A stretch of 64,000 nucleotides of DNA from positions 47,150 through 111,149 of the forward strand of contig NZ_JAYROR010000040.1 in the NCBI RefSeq assembly GCF_041911615.1, in the 5' to 3' direction. The notes beneath the pieces were generated by a model, which saw only the letters and a program-made list of their open reading frames with translations, was not told the DNA's origin and searched no databases. Position 1 is the first letter of the stretch. Every line of letters starts with the position of its first letter. The stretch is from Zoogloea sp041911615 (lineage in GTDB: Bacteria; Pseudomonadota; Gammaproteobacteria; Burkholderiales; Rhodocyclaceae). Positions 19,039-26,848 of the stretch are shown here, in pieces. The translations under genes were made by a program, and so were the position numbers.

Positions 19039-19992
19039 GTGCTACCCGCCGCTCAAAAACGTCTCGATGACTTTCGCCAGCAAGGCCGCGTCCAGGCCGG
19101 TTCGCTCATCATCTCGGTCTTCGGCGATGCCGTGCTGCCCCGTGGCAGCCGCATCTGGCTGGGAAGCCTGATCCAGCTGCTCGAGCCGCTCGACCTGAAC
19201 GAGCGCCTCATCCGCACCTCGGTGTTCCGCCTCGCCAAGGAAGAATGGCTGCGCACCGAGCCCGTCGGACGGCGCACCGACTACCTGCTGACCCCCTCCG
19301 GCCAGCGCCGTTTCGAAGAAGCCTCCCGCCACATCTACGCCTCCAGCGCGCCCCTGTGGGACCGCCGCTGGCGCCTCATCGTCACCGTCGGCGAACTCAG
19401 CCCGAAGGAGCGCGACGCCCTGCGCCAGGCGTTGTTCTGGCAGGGTTTCGGCACGCTGGGCGGCGAATGCTTCGTCCATCCCAGCGCCGACCTCACCGCC
19501 GCCTTCGACGCCCTGCTGGCCGAAGGTCTCGCCGACACCCTCGGCAAGCTCAAGCCGCTGCTCGCCGCCGACGCCCAGTTCGGCAACGCCGCCAACGACG
19601 TGGACATGGTCAATGGCGCCTGGAATCTCGAGCGTCTCGCCGGCGTCTACGACGAATTCGTCGCGCGTTACCAGCCGGTGCTCGACGAGCTGCGCTCGGA
19701 CGCCGCCGGCGACATCGCCGACGAAACCGCCTTCCTGCTGCGCGTGCTGCTGATCCACGACTACCGCCGCCTGCTGCTGCGCGACCCCGAACTGCCCGAC
19801 GTACTGCTGCCCGCCGACTGGCCCGGCCAGAAGGCGCGCCTGCTCTGCAAGGAACTCTACCGGCGCCTGCTGTCGCCGTCCGAGCGCCACCTGGACACCC
19901 ACTTCCAGCTCGCCAGCGGCCAGACCCCGCCGGCCTCGCAGCTCATCTACGCGCGTTTCCGCGAGGACGATCCGCTGGCCGAACTCGTCTGA
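19039..19992 (+). CDS. paaX: Phenylacetate-responsive transcriptional repressor PaaX
   Basis: A repressor of 317 residues whose effector is phenylacetyl-CoA in characterised members. The family hallmark is clear: GSLIISVFGDAVLPRGSRIWLGSLI (about 22-46), then LNERLIRTSVFRLAKEEWL (winged helix-turn-helix) and GRRTDYLLTPSG. The C-terminal region with ERHLDTHF is conserved in the family. The gene starts with GTG; a nearby ATG at 19017 is out of frame. A TAAAAT -10-like box lies at 19001-19006. It is downstream of the reductase gene by 77 bases. Candidate binding sites are the GATAC/GTATC pairs at 16662, 22430 and 22557. Confidence 0.93.
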   Translation: MLPAAQKRLDDFRQQGRVQAGSLIISVFGDAVLPRGSRIWLGSLIQLLEPLDLNERLIRTSVFRLAKEEWLRTEPVGRRTDYLLTPSGQRRFEEASRHIYASSAPLWDRRWRLIVTVGELSPKERDALRQALFWQGFGTLGGECFVHPSADLTAAFDALLAEGLADTLGKLKPLLAADAQFGNAANDVDMVNGAWNLERLAGVYDEFVARYQPVLDELRSDAAGDIADETAFLLRVLLIHDYRRLLLRDPELPDVLLPADWPGQKARLLCKELYRRLLSPSERHLDTHFQLASGQTPPASQLIYARFREDDPLAELV

Positions 19993-20078
19993 GCCTGCGC
20001 GGGGCATCGCCCGCCCTTGTCATCGTGCGCGGCTGCGCATCTAATACGCGGCTTTTTCGATTGCACGGGGAGCAGCGG

Positions 20079-20417
20079 ATGTACACCTCCACCTTCGTTT
20101 TCGCGGCCAAGGCCTTCGACGCCGAGTTTCACCGCCTCGACGACGCCATCGCCACCGCCGCCCGGTCGATTCCCGGCTACCTGGGCGAGACGTCCTGGGA
20201 GCACCCCCAGTCCGGCCAGATCGCCAACGTGTATTACTGGGACAGCCTCGAAGCTCTCCAGGCGCTCGTCGACCATCCCCTGCACCGGGAAGCCAAGGCC
20301 CGCCAGGCCAACTGGCTCGACGGCTACCACGTCACCATCGCCCAGGTGCTGCGCACCTACGGCGACGGCAAGCTCGGCGGCGTGCCCGGCGCGGCATCCC
20401 AGGGGGCCCGGCCATGA
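20079..20417 (+). CDS. Antibiotic biosynthesis monooxygenase (ABM)-like small protein
   Basis: A 112-residue dimeric alpha-beta barrel protein of the ABM type, with the pattern MYTSTFVFAAKAFDAEFHRLD, then IPGYLGETSWEHP and YYWDSLEALQALVDHPLHREAK, the usual hydrophobic core and the W..L/H..H region near the end. Such proteins act as monooxygenases on quinoid aromatics or as stress-related heme/quinone enzymes. Its stop overlaps the following acetyltransferase start (ATGA). Exact role in or near the phenylacetate locus is unknown. Confidence 0.75.
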   Translation: MYTSTFVFAAKAFDAEFHRLDDAIATAARSIPGYLGETSWEHPQSGQIANVYYWDSLEALQALVDHPLHREAKARQANWLDGYHVTIAQVLRTYGDGKLGGVPGAASQGARP

Positions 20418-20878
20418 CCGCGTCAGCCGTCTCCATCCGCCTTGCCGGCCCCGACGACGCGGCGGCCGTCGCACCGCTGTTCGACGCCTACCGCCAGTTC
20501 TACGACCAGCCCGCCGATCCGGCCGGCGCGGCACGCTTCGTGCTCGAACGCCTCGCCCGGCAGGAATCGGAAATCCTCATCGCCTGCGACGCGGGCGGCT
20601 GGCTCCTCGGCTTCTGCCAGCTCTACCCCACCTTCTGCTCGGTGGCGGCAAAGCCGATCTTCAGCCTCTACGATCTCTTCGTGCAGCCCGCCCATCGCCG
20701 CGCCGGTGTGGGGCGCCAACTGCTGCAGGCGGCCGAAGCGCTGGCCCGCGAACGGGGCAAGGTGCGCCTGGACCTCACCACCGCGCGCAGCAACCACGCC
20801 GCCCAGGCCCTGTACGAATCGCAGGGCTGGCAGCGGGACGAGGTGTTTCTCGCCTACACCCGCGTCCTCGACGCGTGA
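20414..20878 (+). CDS. GNAT family N-acetyltransferase
   Basis: A 154-residue acetyl-CoA-dependent acyltransferase. The acetyl-CoA pyrophosphate loop is seen in VQPAHRRAGVGRQLLQAAEA and the C-terminal motif in SNHAAQALYESQGWQRDEVF, both standard for the family. It overlaps the preceding ABM-like gene by four bases and converges on paaY with only three bases between stop codons. Substrate unknown. Confidence 0.87.
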   Translation: MTASAVSIRLAGPDDAAAVAPLFDAYRQFYDQPADPAGAARFVLERLARQESEILIACDAGGWLLGFCQLYPTFCSVAAKPIFSLYDLFVQPAHRRAGVGRQLLQAAEALARERGKVRLDLTTARSNHAAQALYESQGWQRDEVFLAYTRVLDA

Positions 20879-20881
20879 CCC

Positions 20882-21499
20882 TCAGGCGTCCTTCTTCTTG
20901 AGTGCCACCAGCGGGATCACGTCCGGCATCTCGAAGCGCGGCCGATCCGGCTCCACCTCGGTGAGCGGATCAGTCTCCACCAGTGTGGCGAGGCAGCGCC
21001 TCGTCAGATCCTGGTAGGTTCGCGTGCCGTCCGACTTCCAGCGGATCTCCTCGTCGCTCAGGGCGCGCACCACCTTCGCCGGCATCCCCGCCACCAGCGA
21101 ACGCGGCGGAATCTCGACGCCGGCCTTGACGAAGGCCATCGCCGCGACGATCGACGCCTCGCCAATCACCGCATTGTCCATCACCACCGCGTTCATCCCC
21201 ACCAGCGCATTCCTGCCGATGCGGCAGCCATGCAGCACCGCGCCGTGGCCGATATGGCCATCTTCCTCGATCACCGTGTCGGTGCCCGGAAAGCCGTGCA
21301 TCACGCAGGTGTCCTGCACGTTGACGCCGCGCTCGAGGATCAGCCTTCCGAAATCCCCGCGCAGGCTCGCACAGGGGCCGACGTAGCAGTCGGGGCCGAC
21401 GATCACGTCGCCGATCAACACGGCGCTGGGGTGCACGTAGGCGCTCGGATCGACGACGGGCACGATGCCGTCGATGGCATAGACGCGAAGCTTGCTCAT
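20882..21499 (-). CDS. paaY: Phenylacetate pathway thioesterase/gamma-carbonic anhydrase-like PaaY
   Basis: A left-handed beta-helix protein of 205 residues. Hexapeptide repeats run from about residue 15 to 150 (YVHPSAVLIGDVIVGPDCYVG ... GCRIGRNALVGMNAVVMDNAVIG). Metal-binding histidines are in CVMHGFPGTDT and DGHIGHGAVLHGC. PaaY proteins hydrolyse the toxic 2-hydroxycyclohepta-1,4,6-triene-1-formyl-CoA that forms when the ring-opened aldehyde cyclises. The C-terminal extension with IRWKSDGTRTYQDLTRRCL is typical. Divergent from the IclR gene. Confidence 0.94.
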   Translation of the reverse strand: MSKLRVYAIDGIVPVVDPSAYVHPSAVLIGDVIVGPDCYVGPCASLRGDFGRLILERGVNVQDTCVMHGFPGTDTVIEEDGHIGHGAVLHGCRIGRNALVGMNAVVMDNAVIGEASIVAAMAFVKAGVEIPPRSLVAGMPAKVVRALSDEEIRWKSDGTRTYQDLTRRCLATLVETDPLTEVEPDRPRFEMPDVIPLVALKKKDA

Positions 21500-21613
21500 G
21501 AAATGTCTCCTTTGATCCCGGTCATTATTTCTTATACTAAAATCAATTTACCATTACGTAAGCAATTCCGTCACCCCGACCCCTCATTCCCGCAACCCAC
21601 CGGATTCCACACC

Positions 21614-22420
21614 ATGAGCGAAGAGCTGGAAGGAAAACACGGCGTCCAGTCCCTCGAAGTGGGCATGGGCATTCTCAAGGCGATGGTGTTCGGCAAGCGT
21701 TCGATGATGCTCAAGGACATCGCCGCCGCCGCCGACATGCCGCCCTCCAAGGCCCACCGCTACCTCGTCAGCCTGATCCGCAGCGGCCTCGTCGAGCAGG
21801 ACCCGCTCACCTCGCGCTACAACCTCGGGCCCTTCGCCCTCAACATCGGCCTCGTCGCCATCGATCGCCTGGACCGCATCCGCCTCGGGCTTGCCGCCAT
21901 CTCCGAGCTGCGCGACGAAATCAACGAAACCACCGCGCTCGCCGTGTGGGGCGAGAACGGCCCGGTCATCGTGCGCTGGGAGCGCCCGCGCCGGCCGATC
22001 ACCGTCAACGTCGTCACCGGCACCACGCTGGGCGTGCTCAGCTCCGCCGCCGGACGGGTTTTCGCGGCCTGGCTGCCGGGCGCCACCCGCCCCATCGTCA
22101 AGCGCGAGATCGAGCAACGCAAGCACCTGCCGGCCGGCGTCGAGACCATCGCCGACGCCGAGGCCCTGCTCGACACGGTACGTGCCCGCGGGATCGCCGC
22201 GATCCGCGCCGGCAACTACCTGTTCCGCGGCGTCGAGGCCGCCGCCGCGCCGGTGTTCAACTTCAAGAACGAACTGACGATGGCGCTGGTCGTCGTCGGG
22301 GTCGAGGGCTCCATCGACATGGGCGACGACAGCGCCGCCCTCGCCCGCCTCAAGGACGCCGCCGACGCCCTCTCCCGCCGCCTCGGTTCGACCCGCGACG
22401 GCGACCTGCCCAGCGCCTGA
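21614..22420 (+). CDS. IclR family transcriptional regulator
   Basis: A 268-residue regulator. The N-terminal winged helix-turn-helix (about 10-70) contains MMLKDIAAAADMPPSKAHRYLVSLIRSGL; the C-terminal ligand domain (about 85-255) has the VWGENGPVIVRWERPRRPITVN and GTTLGVLSSAAGRVFAAWLP segments of the family. The ATG at 21614 is chosen because residues just downstream begin the helix-turn-helix domain and upstream frames are complement to paaY. The 114-base gap to paaY holds a TATACT box (21534-21539) and the palindrome TTACGTAA (21555-21562). It lies upstream of the liv operon and may control it; the effector is unknown. Confidence 0.9.
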   Translation: MSEELEGKHGVQSLEVGMGILKAMVFGKRSMMLKDIAAAADMPPSKAHRYLVSLIRSGLVEQDPLTSRYNLGPFALNIGLVAIDRLDRIRLGLAAISELRDEINETTALAVWGENGPVIVRWERPRRPITVNVVTGTTLGVLSSAAGRVFAAWLPGATRPIVKREIEQRKHLPAGVETIADAEALLDTVRARGIAAIRAGNYLFRGVEAAAAPVFNFKNELTMALVVVGVEGSIDMGDDSAALARLKDAADALSRRLGSTRDGDLPSA

Positions 22421-22429
22421 CGCACCCAC

Positions 22430-22470
22430 ACGATACGCAAAGCACGCCATTTCGGTACTTTGCGTATCGT
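22430..22470. promoter_or_regulatory. 13-bp perfect inverted repeat with GATAC/GTATC cores, candidate operator
   Basis: ACGATACGCAAAG (22430-22442) and CTTTGCGTATCGT (22458-22470) are perfect complements around a 15-base centre. The GATAC and GTATC cores are 27 bases apart, the same spacing as the site at 16662. It begins 10 bases after the IclR stop and has no T-tract, so it may be a terminator without Us or, more likely given the recurring cores, an operator for the liv operon. Confidence 0.55.
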
Positions 22471-22556
22471 AATCCGCGCCAATCCCCTCCCCTGCCCTGC
22501 CCATTCCGTTCGCCAAGCTTGCGCCAGCCGGGCCGTCCGCAGCGCGCCCGTGATTT

Positions 22557-22592
22557 GATACACAAATCTTTCTTGACTAGATTTTTTGTATC
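22557..22592. promoter_or_regulatory. Candidate PaaX operator before the liv operon (GATAC-N26-GTATC)
   Basis: GATACA (22557-22562) and TGTATC (22587-22592) form an inverted pair with cores 26 bases apart. The right half falls in the spacer of the predicted promoter, so binding would block transcription. It shares extended similarity with the site at 16662, including a TTGAC box between halves and a T-rich run before TGTATCATT. Confidence 0.5.
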
Positions 22593-22601
22593 ATTTCTAA
22601 T
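22573..22601 (+). promoter_or_regulatory. Sigma-70 promoter of the liv-type operon
   Basis: TTGACT (22573-22578) and TCTAAT (22596-22601) are separated by 17 bases in an AT-rich island. It lies 161 bases before livH and overlaps the candidate operator. Confidence 0.6.
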
Positions 22602-22720
22602 GGCAGAATAAATTACAAAATACGGAATTTCGAGTGGCGTGCCATTCCTGCTCGCCACCGGAACAGCACGCCGGGCGCACCGACGCCCCCAACCCGATCG
22701 CTCAATCGACAGGAGACACG

Positions 22721-22762
22721 ATGAACCATCGCCCCCCCCACGTCCGAACGGGAGCCGCGTGA
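22721..22762 (+). CDS. 13-codon leader reading frame coupled to livH
   Basis: A strong ribosome site (AGGAGACACG) precedes an ATG at 22721 that opens a 13-residue frame (MNHRPPHVRTGAA). Its TGA stop overlaps the livH ATG by one base (TGATG). livH itself has no better ribosome site, so its translation probably depends on termination of this leader. It could be a regulatory leader peptide or the remnant of a lost upstream gene, such as a solute-binding protein gene. Confidence 0.5.
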   Translation: MNHRPPHVRTGAA

Positions 22763-23637
22763 TGCTGGCCCAACTGCTGCAGTTCCTGTTCTCCGGCGTC
22801 ACCGTCGGCGCCACCTACGCGCTGGCCGCGCTCGGCTTCACGCTGATCTACAACGCCAGCAACGTCATCAACTTCGCCCAGGGCGAGTTCATCATGCTCG
22901 GCGGCATGCTGGCGGTGTTCTTCGCCCAGGCTGGCCTGCCGCTGCCGGCCGCGCTGCTGCTGGCGATCCTGGTGCCGGCGGTGGTCGGCGTGCTCATCGA
23001 GAAGCTCGCCATCGAACCGGTGAAGGGCGCCGAGACGGTGACCCTCATCATCATCACCATCGGCGCCTCGCTGGTGATCCGCGGCCTGGTGCAGGTCTTC
23101 CTCGGCAAGAACACCCACAGCCTGCCGCCCTTCTCGGGCGACACGCCCATCGAGATCCTCGGCGCGACCCTGATGCCCCAGAGCCTGTGGGTGATGGGCG
23201 TCACGACGGTGGTCGTGGTGGTGCTGTGGTACTTCTTCAACCGCACCCTCACCGGCAAGGCGATGCTCGCCACCTCGTTCAACCGTCTCGCGGCAGAACT
23301 GGTCGGCATCAACACCAACGGCGTGCTGTTCATGAGCTTCGCCATGTCGGCGGCCCTGGGCGCGCTGGGCGGCATCCTGATCACCCCGATCACCCTCACC
23401 TCCTACGACGTGGGGATCATGCTGGGCCTCAAGGGCTTCGTCGCGGCGGTGCTGGGCGGGCTGGGCAACGGCCTCGGCGCGGTGGTGGGCGGCCTGCTGG
23501 TGGGTATCCTCGAAGCGATGGGCGCCGGCTACCTGTCGTCTGCCTACAAGGACGCGATCCCCTTCGTGCTGATCCTCTTCATCCTCTTCTTCATGCCGCG
23601 CGGCCTGTTCGGCGCGAAGGTGACCGACCGGGTGTGA
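22762..23637 (+). CDS. livH: Branched-chain amino acid-type ABC permease LivH
   Basis: Inner-membrane permease of 291 residues. The LivH signature is near the N-terminus (GVTVGATYALAALGFTLIYNASNVINFAQGE), and the cytoplasmic ATPase-contact loop includes LAAELVGINTNGVLFMSF. Around eight hydrophobic helices are evident, ending in LFFMPRGLFG. The ATG is coupled to a 13-codon leader frame; a GTG one codon earlier is possible. First large gene of livHMG plus a hemerythrin-LivF fusion. Confidence 0.92.
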   Translation: MLAQLLQFLFSGVTVGATYALAALGFTLIYNASNVINFAQGEFIMLGGMLAVFFAQAGLPLPAALLLAILVPAVVGVLIEKLAIEPVKGAETVTLIIITIGASLVIRGLVQVFLGKNTHSLPPFSGDTPIEILGATLMPQSLWVMGVTTVVVVVLWYFFNRTLTGKAMLATSFNRLAAELVGINTNGVLFMSFAMSAALGALGGILITPITLTSYDVGIMLGLKGFVAAVLGGLGNGLGAVVGGLLVGILEAMGAGYLSSAYKDAIPFVLILFILFFMPRGLFGAKVTDRV

Positions 23638-23639
23638 CC

Positions 23640-24572
23640 ATGCACAAACGCGCCTACACCGGCCTCTACGTCGTCATCGCAGTGCTGGCCGTACTGCCCT
23701 TCGTGCTGCCCAACAGCTTCTATCTCGACCTGGCGATCCGCATGGCGATCAACGCGATCATCGTGCTGGGGCTCAACCTGCTGATCGGCTTCGCCGGCCA
23801 GATCAGCCTCGGCCACGCCGGCTTCCTGGGCATCGGCGCGTACGCCAGCGCCGTGCTGCCGACCCACTTCGGCTGGCATCCCGCGCTGGCGATGGCAGCC
23901 GGTGCGGTCGCCACCGGCCTGCTCGCCGCGCTGGTAGCCCGCCCGATCTTCAAGCTCAAGGGCAATTACCTGGCGATGGCGACGCTGGGTCTCGGCATCA
24001 TCATCAGCATCACGGTGCGCAACGAGGCCCAATGGACCGGTGGCCCCGACGGCATGCCGGTGCCCCCCTTCGGCCTCGCCGGCTTCGAGCTGTCCAGCGA
24101 CAAGCAGTGGTACTGGGTGGTCGCCGCGCTGCTGGCGGTGAGCGTGTGGGCGTCCCTCAACCTCATCGACTCGCCCTTCGGCCGCGCCCTGCGTGCGCTG
24201 CACGGCTCCGAAGTCGCGTCCCGCGTGGTGGGGGTCGACGTGGTGCGCTACAAGGTTGCCATCTTCGTGATGTCGGCGATGTTCGCCAGCCTGATGGGGA
24301 GCGTCACCGCCCATTACGTGGGCTTCGTCACCCCCAACCTGGCCGACTTCTTCCACTCCATCGAGCTCGTCACGATGGTCGTGATCGGCGGCATGGCTTC
24401 GGTTTACGGCTCGCTGATCGGCGCGGTGCTGCTCACCGCCCTGCCCCAGGCGCTGGCCACCTTCGAAGGCTGGGAGACCGTCGCCTTCGGCGCCATCCTG
24501 ATGATCTGCATGATCTTCCTGCCCAAGGGCCTGGTGCCCACGCTGGCCAGCAAGTTCGGAAAGGCTGAATAA
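23640..24572 (+). CDS. livM: Branched-chain amino acid-type ABC permease LivM
   Basis: Second membrane subunit, 310 residues. The family signature is NLLIGFAGQISLGHAGFLGIGAYASA; the ATPase-contact segment is FGRALRALHGSEVASRVVGVDVVRYK; the end has MIFLPKGLVPTLASKF. Many hydrophobic helices. It starts two bases after the livH stop, and the long open frame upstream overlaps livH and is not coding. Confidence 0.92.
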   Translation: MHKRAYTGLYVVIAVLAVLPFVLPNSFYLDLAIRMAINAIIVLGLNLLIGFAGQISLGHAGFLGIGAYASAVLPTHFGWHPALAMAAGAVATGLLAALVARPIFKLKGNYLAMATLGLGIIISITVRNEAQWTGGPDGMPVPPFGLAGFELSSDKQWYWVVAALLAVSVWASLNLIDSPFGRALRALHGSEVASRVVGVDVVRYKVAIFVMSAMFASLMGSVTAHYVGFVTPNLADFFHSIELVTMVVIGGMASVYGSLIGAVLLTALPQALATFEGWETVAFGAILMICMIFLPKGLVPTLASKFGKAE

Positions 24573-24597
24573 AGATGCCCTCCCGCTCCCTTCGTTC

Positions 24598-24617
24598 GCG
24601 GCCCCCCAAGGGGGCGC
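24598..24617. repeat. GC-rich intercistronic hairpin between livM and livG
   Basis: GCCCCC and GGGGGC (24601-24615) form a stem with a three-base loop, within an 81-base livM-livG gap that also has CCTCGGGGCGGCC. It looks like a dispersed intergenic repeat, but only one copy is in this window. No T-tract follows, so readthrough into livG is expected. Confidence 0.4.
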
Positions 24618-24653
24618 AGGCCTCCCTCGGGGCGGCCCTTCAGGAGTCCTGAC

Positions 24654-25415
24654 ATGGCCCTCCTCGACGTCTCCAACCTGTCCATCCACTTCGGCGGCGT
24701 GAAGGCCGTGCAGGATGTGAGCTTCTCCATCGACGCCGGCATCGTCTATTCGGTGATCGGCCCCAACGGCGCCGGCAAGACGACGCTGTTCAACCTCATC
24801 ACCGGGGTCTACACCCCCACCGCTGGCGAGATCCGCCTCGACGGCGAATCCATCGCCGGCCGCTCGCCCGACGCGCTGGCCCGCCGGGGCGTCGCGCGCA
24901 CCTTCCAGAACCTGCAGATCTGCATGAACATGAGCGCCATCGAGAACGTGATGGTGGGCGCCCACCTGCGGCTCGATCGCAATCTGCTCAAGGCCGCGCT
25001 GCGCCTGCCCAGCCTCACCCGCCGCGACGCCGCGCTGCGCGAAGAAGCCGCCGAGCTGATGCGCTTCGTCGGCCTCGACAAGTACATCGAAGCCCGCGCC
25101 GACTCGATGCCCTACGGCGCCCTCAAACGCCTCGAGATCGCCCGTGCGCTGGCCATGAAGCCGCGTCTGATCTTCCTCGACGAACCCGCCGCCGGCCTCA
25201 ACCCGAAGGAAACCATCGAGGTGGACCACCTCGTGCGCAAGGTGGCCGACTCGGGCATCACCGTGGTGCTCGTCGAACACGACATGAAGATGGTCATGAA
25301 CCTGTCCGACCGCATCCTGGTGCTCGATTACGGCAAGAAGCTGGCCGAAGGCACCGGCGAGGAAATCCGCCGCAACCCGGACGTGATCGCCGCCTACCTG
25401 GGCGCCCACGCCTGA
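24654..25415 (+). CDS. livG: Branched-chain amino acid-type ABC ATPase LivG
   Basis: ATP-binding subunit of 253 residues. Walker A is GPNGAGKTT (about 37-45), Walker B LIFLDEPAAGLNP, and the H-loop VEHDMKMVM. The signature motif region reads MPYGALKRLEIARAL, where YGALKR stands in place of a strict LSGGQ, as in many LivG proteins. ARTFQNLQIC is the Q-loop. It is preceded by GGAG and followed by the fused ATPase after 16 bases. Confidence 0.92.
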   Translation: MALLDVSNLSIHFGGVKAVQDVSFSIDAGIVYSVIGPNGAGKTTLFNLITGVYTPTAGEIRLDGESIAGRSPDALARRGVARTFQNLQICMNMSAIENVMVGAHLRLDRNLLKAALRLPSLTRRDAALREEAAELMRFVGLDKYIEARADSMPYGALKRLEIARALAMKPRLIFLDEPAAGLNPKETIEVDHLVRKVADSGITVVLVEHDMKMVMNLSDRILVLDYGKKLAEGTGEEIRRNPDVIAAYLGAHA

Positions 25416-25431
25416 GACCGAGGGAAACGAG

Positions 25432-26739
25432 ATGGAAGCACTCCGCATCATCAAGGACGAGCATCGCAACCTGTGGCGCATCGCCATCACCCTCGACCGG
25501 GTCATCGACGACATGGTGGCCGAAGGCAAGGCGGACCACGCCTTCCTCGGCTCGGTGTTCGACTACTTCGAGCAGTTCGTGGACGACTTCCACCACCCCA
25601 AGGAAGACGGCTACCTGTTCCGCCTGCTGCGCCAGCGCAGCCCGGAAGCCGCGAGCGTGCTCGATCGCCTCGAGGCTGAACACCGCAACGCCCCCGCCAA
25701 CCTGCGCGGCCTGCGCGACAAGCTCGCCCTGACCGCCAGCGGTCGGGTGGCGGTCAGCGATCTCGCCGAGGCGCTGCGCATCTACCTGGACGGCCTCAAG
25801 GAACACATCCGCGTCGAGGAAAAGGACGTCTTCCCCCTCGCCACCACGGCGCTCGGCGCCGACGACTGGCGCGAGATCGACGCGGCCTTCCTGAACAACG
25901 CCGATCCAGTGTTCGGCACCGAGGCGCAGGCCCAGTTCCGCGAACTGTTCCACCGCGTCGCCAGCCTCGCACCGGTATCGGTCGGCCTGGGCGCCCACAG
26001 CGCCGGCGAGCTGCAGGCACCCGCCGGCCAGGGCGAGGCGCTGCTGCGCGTCGACGGGCTGGAGAGCAGCTACGGCCGCATCAAGGCACTCAAGGGGCTC
26101 ACCCTCGAGGTGCGACGCGGCGAGACCGTCGCCCTGGTGGGCGCCAACGGCGCCGGCAAGACCACCTTCCTGCGCAGCCTCTCCGGCGTGCAGCCGATGA
26201 GCGGCAAGATCGTCTTCGACGGCGAGGACATCTCCAGGCTGCGCGCCGACCAGCGCATGCGCCGCGGCATCTGCCAGAGCCCCGAAGGGCGCCAGGTGTT
26301 CGGCCCGCTCTCCATCGAGGACAACCTGCGCCTGGGCGCCTACACCCAGCCCAAGACGCAGGTGGAGGGCGACCTCGAGAAGATTTACGCGATGTTCCCG
26401 ATCCTCAAGGAAAAGCGGAAGCTCCCCGCTGGCACGCTCTCTGGCGGCCAGCAGCAGATGCTGGCCATCGGGCGCGCGCTGATGGGACGACCCAAGCTGC
26501 TGCTGCTCGACGAGCCATCGATGGGCCTCGCCCCGCTGCTGGTGGAAGAAGTGTTCAACGTCGTCAAGACGCTCAAGGCCCAGGGCATGTCGATCGTCCT
26601 CGCCGAGCAGAACGCCTTCTCCGCCCTCGCCATCGCCGATCGGGGCTACGTGCTTGAGACCGGCAGCATCACGCTCACCGGCACCGGCCGCGAACTGATC
26701 GAGGACGAACAGGTGCGCGCCGCCTATCTGGGCATGTAA
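25432..26739 (+). CDS. Hemerythrin-like domain fused to a LivF-type ABC ATPase
   Basis: A 435-residue protein, nearly 200 residues longer than ordinary LivF (about 235). Residues 1-about 180 are a hemerythrin-like four-helix domain with possible diiron ligands His11, His54/His55, Glu58, His84, His125 and Glu129/130 (DEHRN, FHHPKED, EAEHRN, EHIRVEE). A linker (about 181-203) leads to LivF: Walker A GANGAGKTT (237-245), CQSPEGRQVF Q-loop, signature LSGGQQQ (336-342), Walker B LLLLDEP, and AEQNAFSALAIADRGYVLETG. No stop or frameshift separates the parts, so the fusion looks genuine. The hemerythrin part could sense oxygen, iron or NO and adjust transport; that is inference. Last gene of the operon, before a strong terminator. 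Confidence 0.9.
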   Translation: MEALRIIKDEHRNLWRIAITLDRVIDDMVAEGKADHAFLGSVFDYFEQFVDDFHHPKEDGYLFRLLRQRSPEAASVLDRLEAEHRNAPANLRGLRDKLALTASGRVAVSDLAEALRIYLDGLKEHIRVEEKDVFPLATTALGADDWREIDAAFLNNADPVFGTEAQAQFRELFHRVASLAPVSVGLGAHSAGELQAPAGQGEALLRVDGLESSYGRIKALKGLTLEVRRGETVALVGANGAGKTTFLRSLSGVQPMSGKIVFDGEDISRLRADQRMRRGICQSPEGRQVFGPLSIEDNLRLGAYTQPKTQVEGDLEKIYAMFPILKEKRKLPAGTLSGGQQQMLAIGRALMGRPKLLLLDEPSMGLAPLLVEEVFNVVKTLKAQGMSIVLAEQNAFSALAIADRGYVLETGSITLTGTGRELIEDEQVRAAYLGM

Positions 26740-26777
26740 GCAGCCAACCGCGTCGATACCCTTCCCGACGAAACACC

Positions 26778-26815
26778 CCCGGGCTGCCCGATCTTCGGGC
26801 GGCCCGGGCTTTTTT
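26778..26815 (+). terminator. Intrinsic terminator of the liv-type operon
   Basis: CCCGGGC (26778) pairs with GCCCGGG (26802-26808) and an inner CCCGA/TCGGG extends the stem, followed by six Ts (26810-26815), 38 bases after the last stop codon. Confidence 0.88.
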
Positions 26816-26848
26816 GCGCACCCGACGCACGGCTGCCGCCGTCGCGGC

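Noticed and set aside
22573..22594. TATCAT at 22589 as the liv -10 box
   Set aside because: It is only 10 bases from TTGACT. TCTAAT at 22596 gives the standard 17-base spacer.
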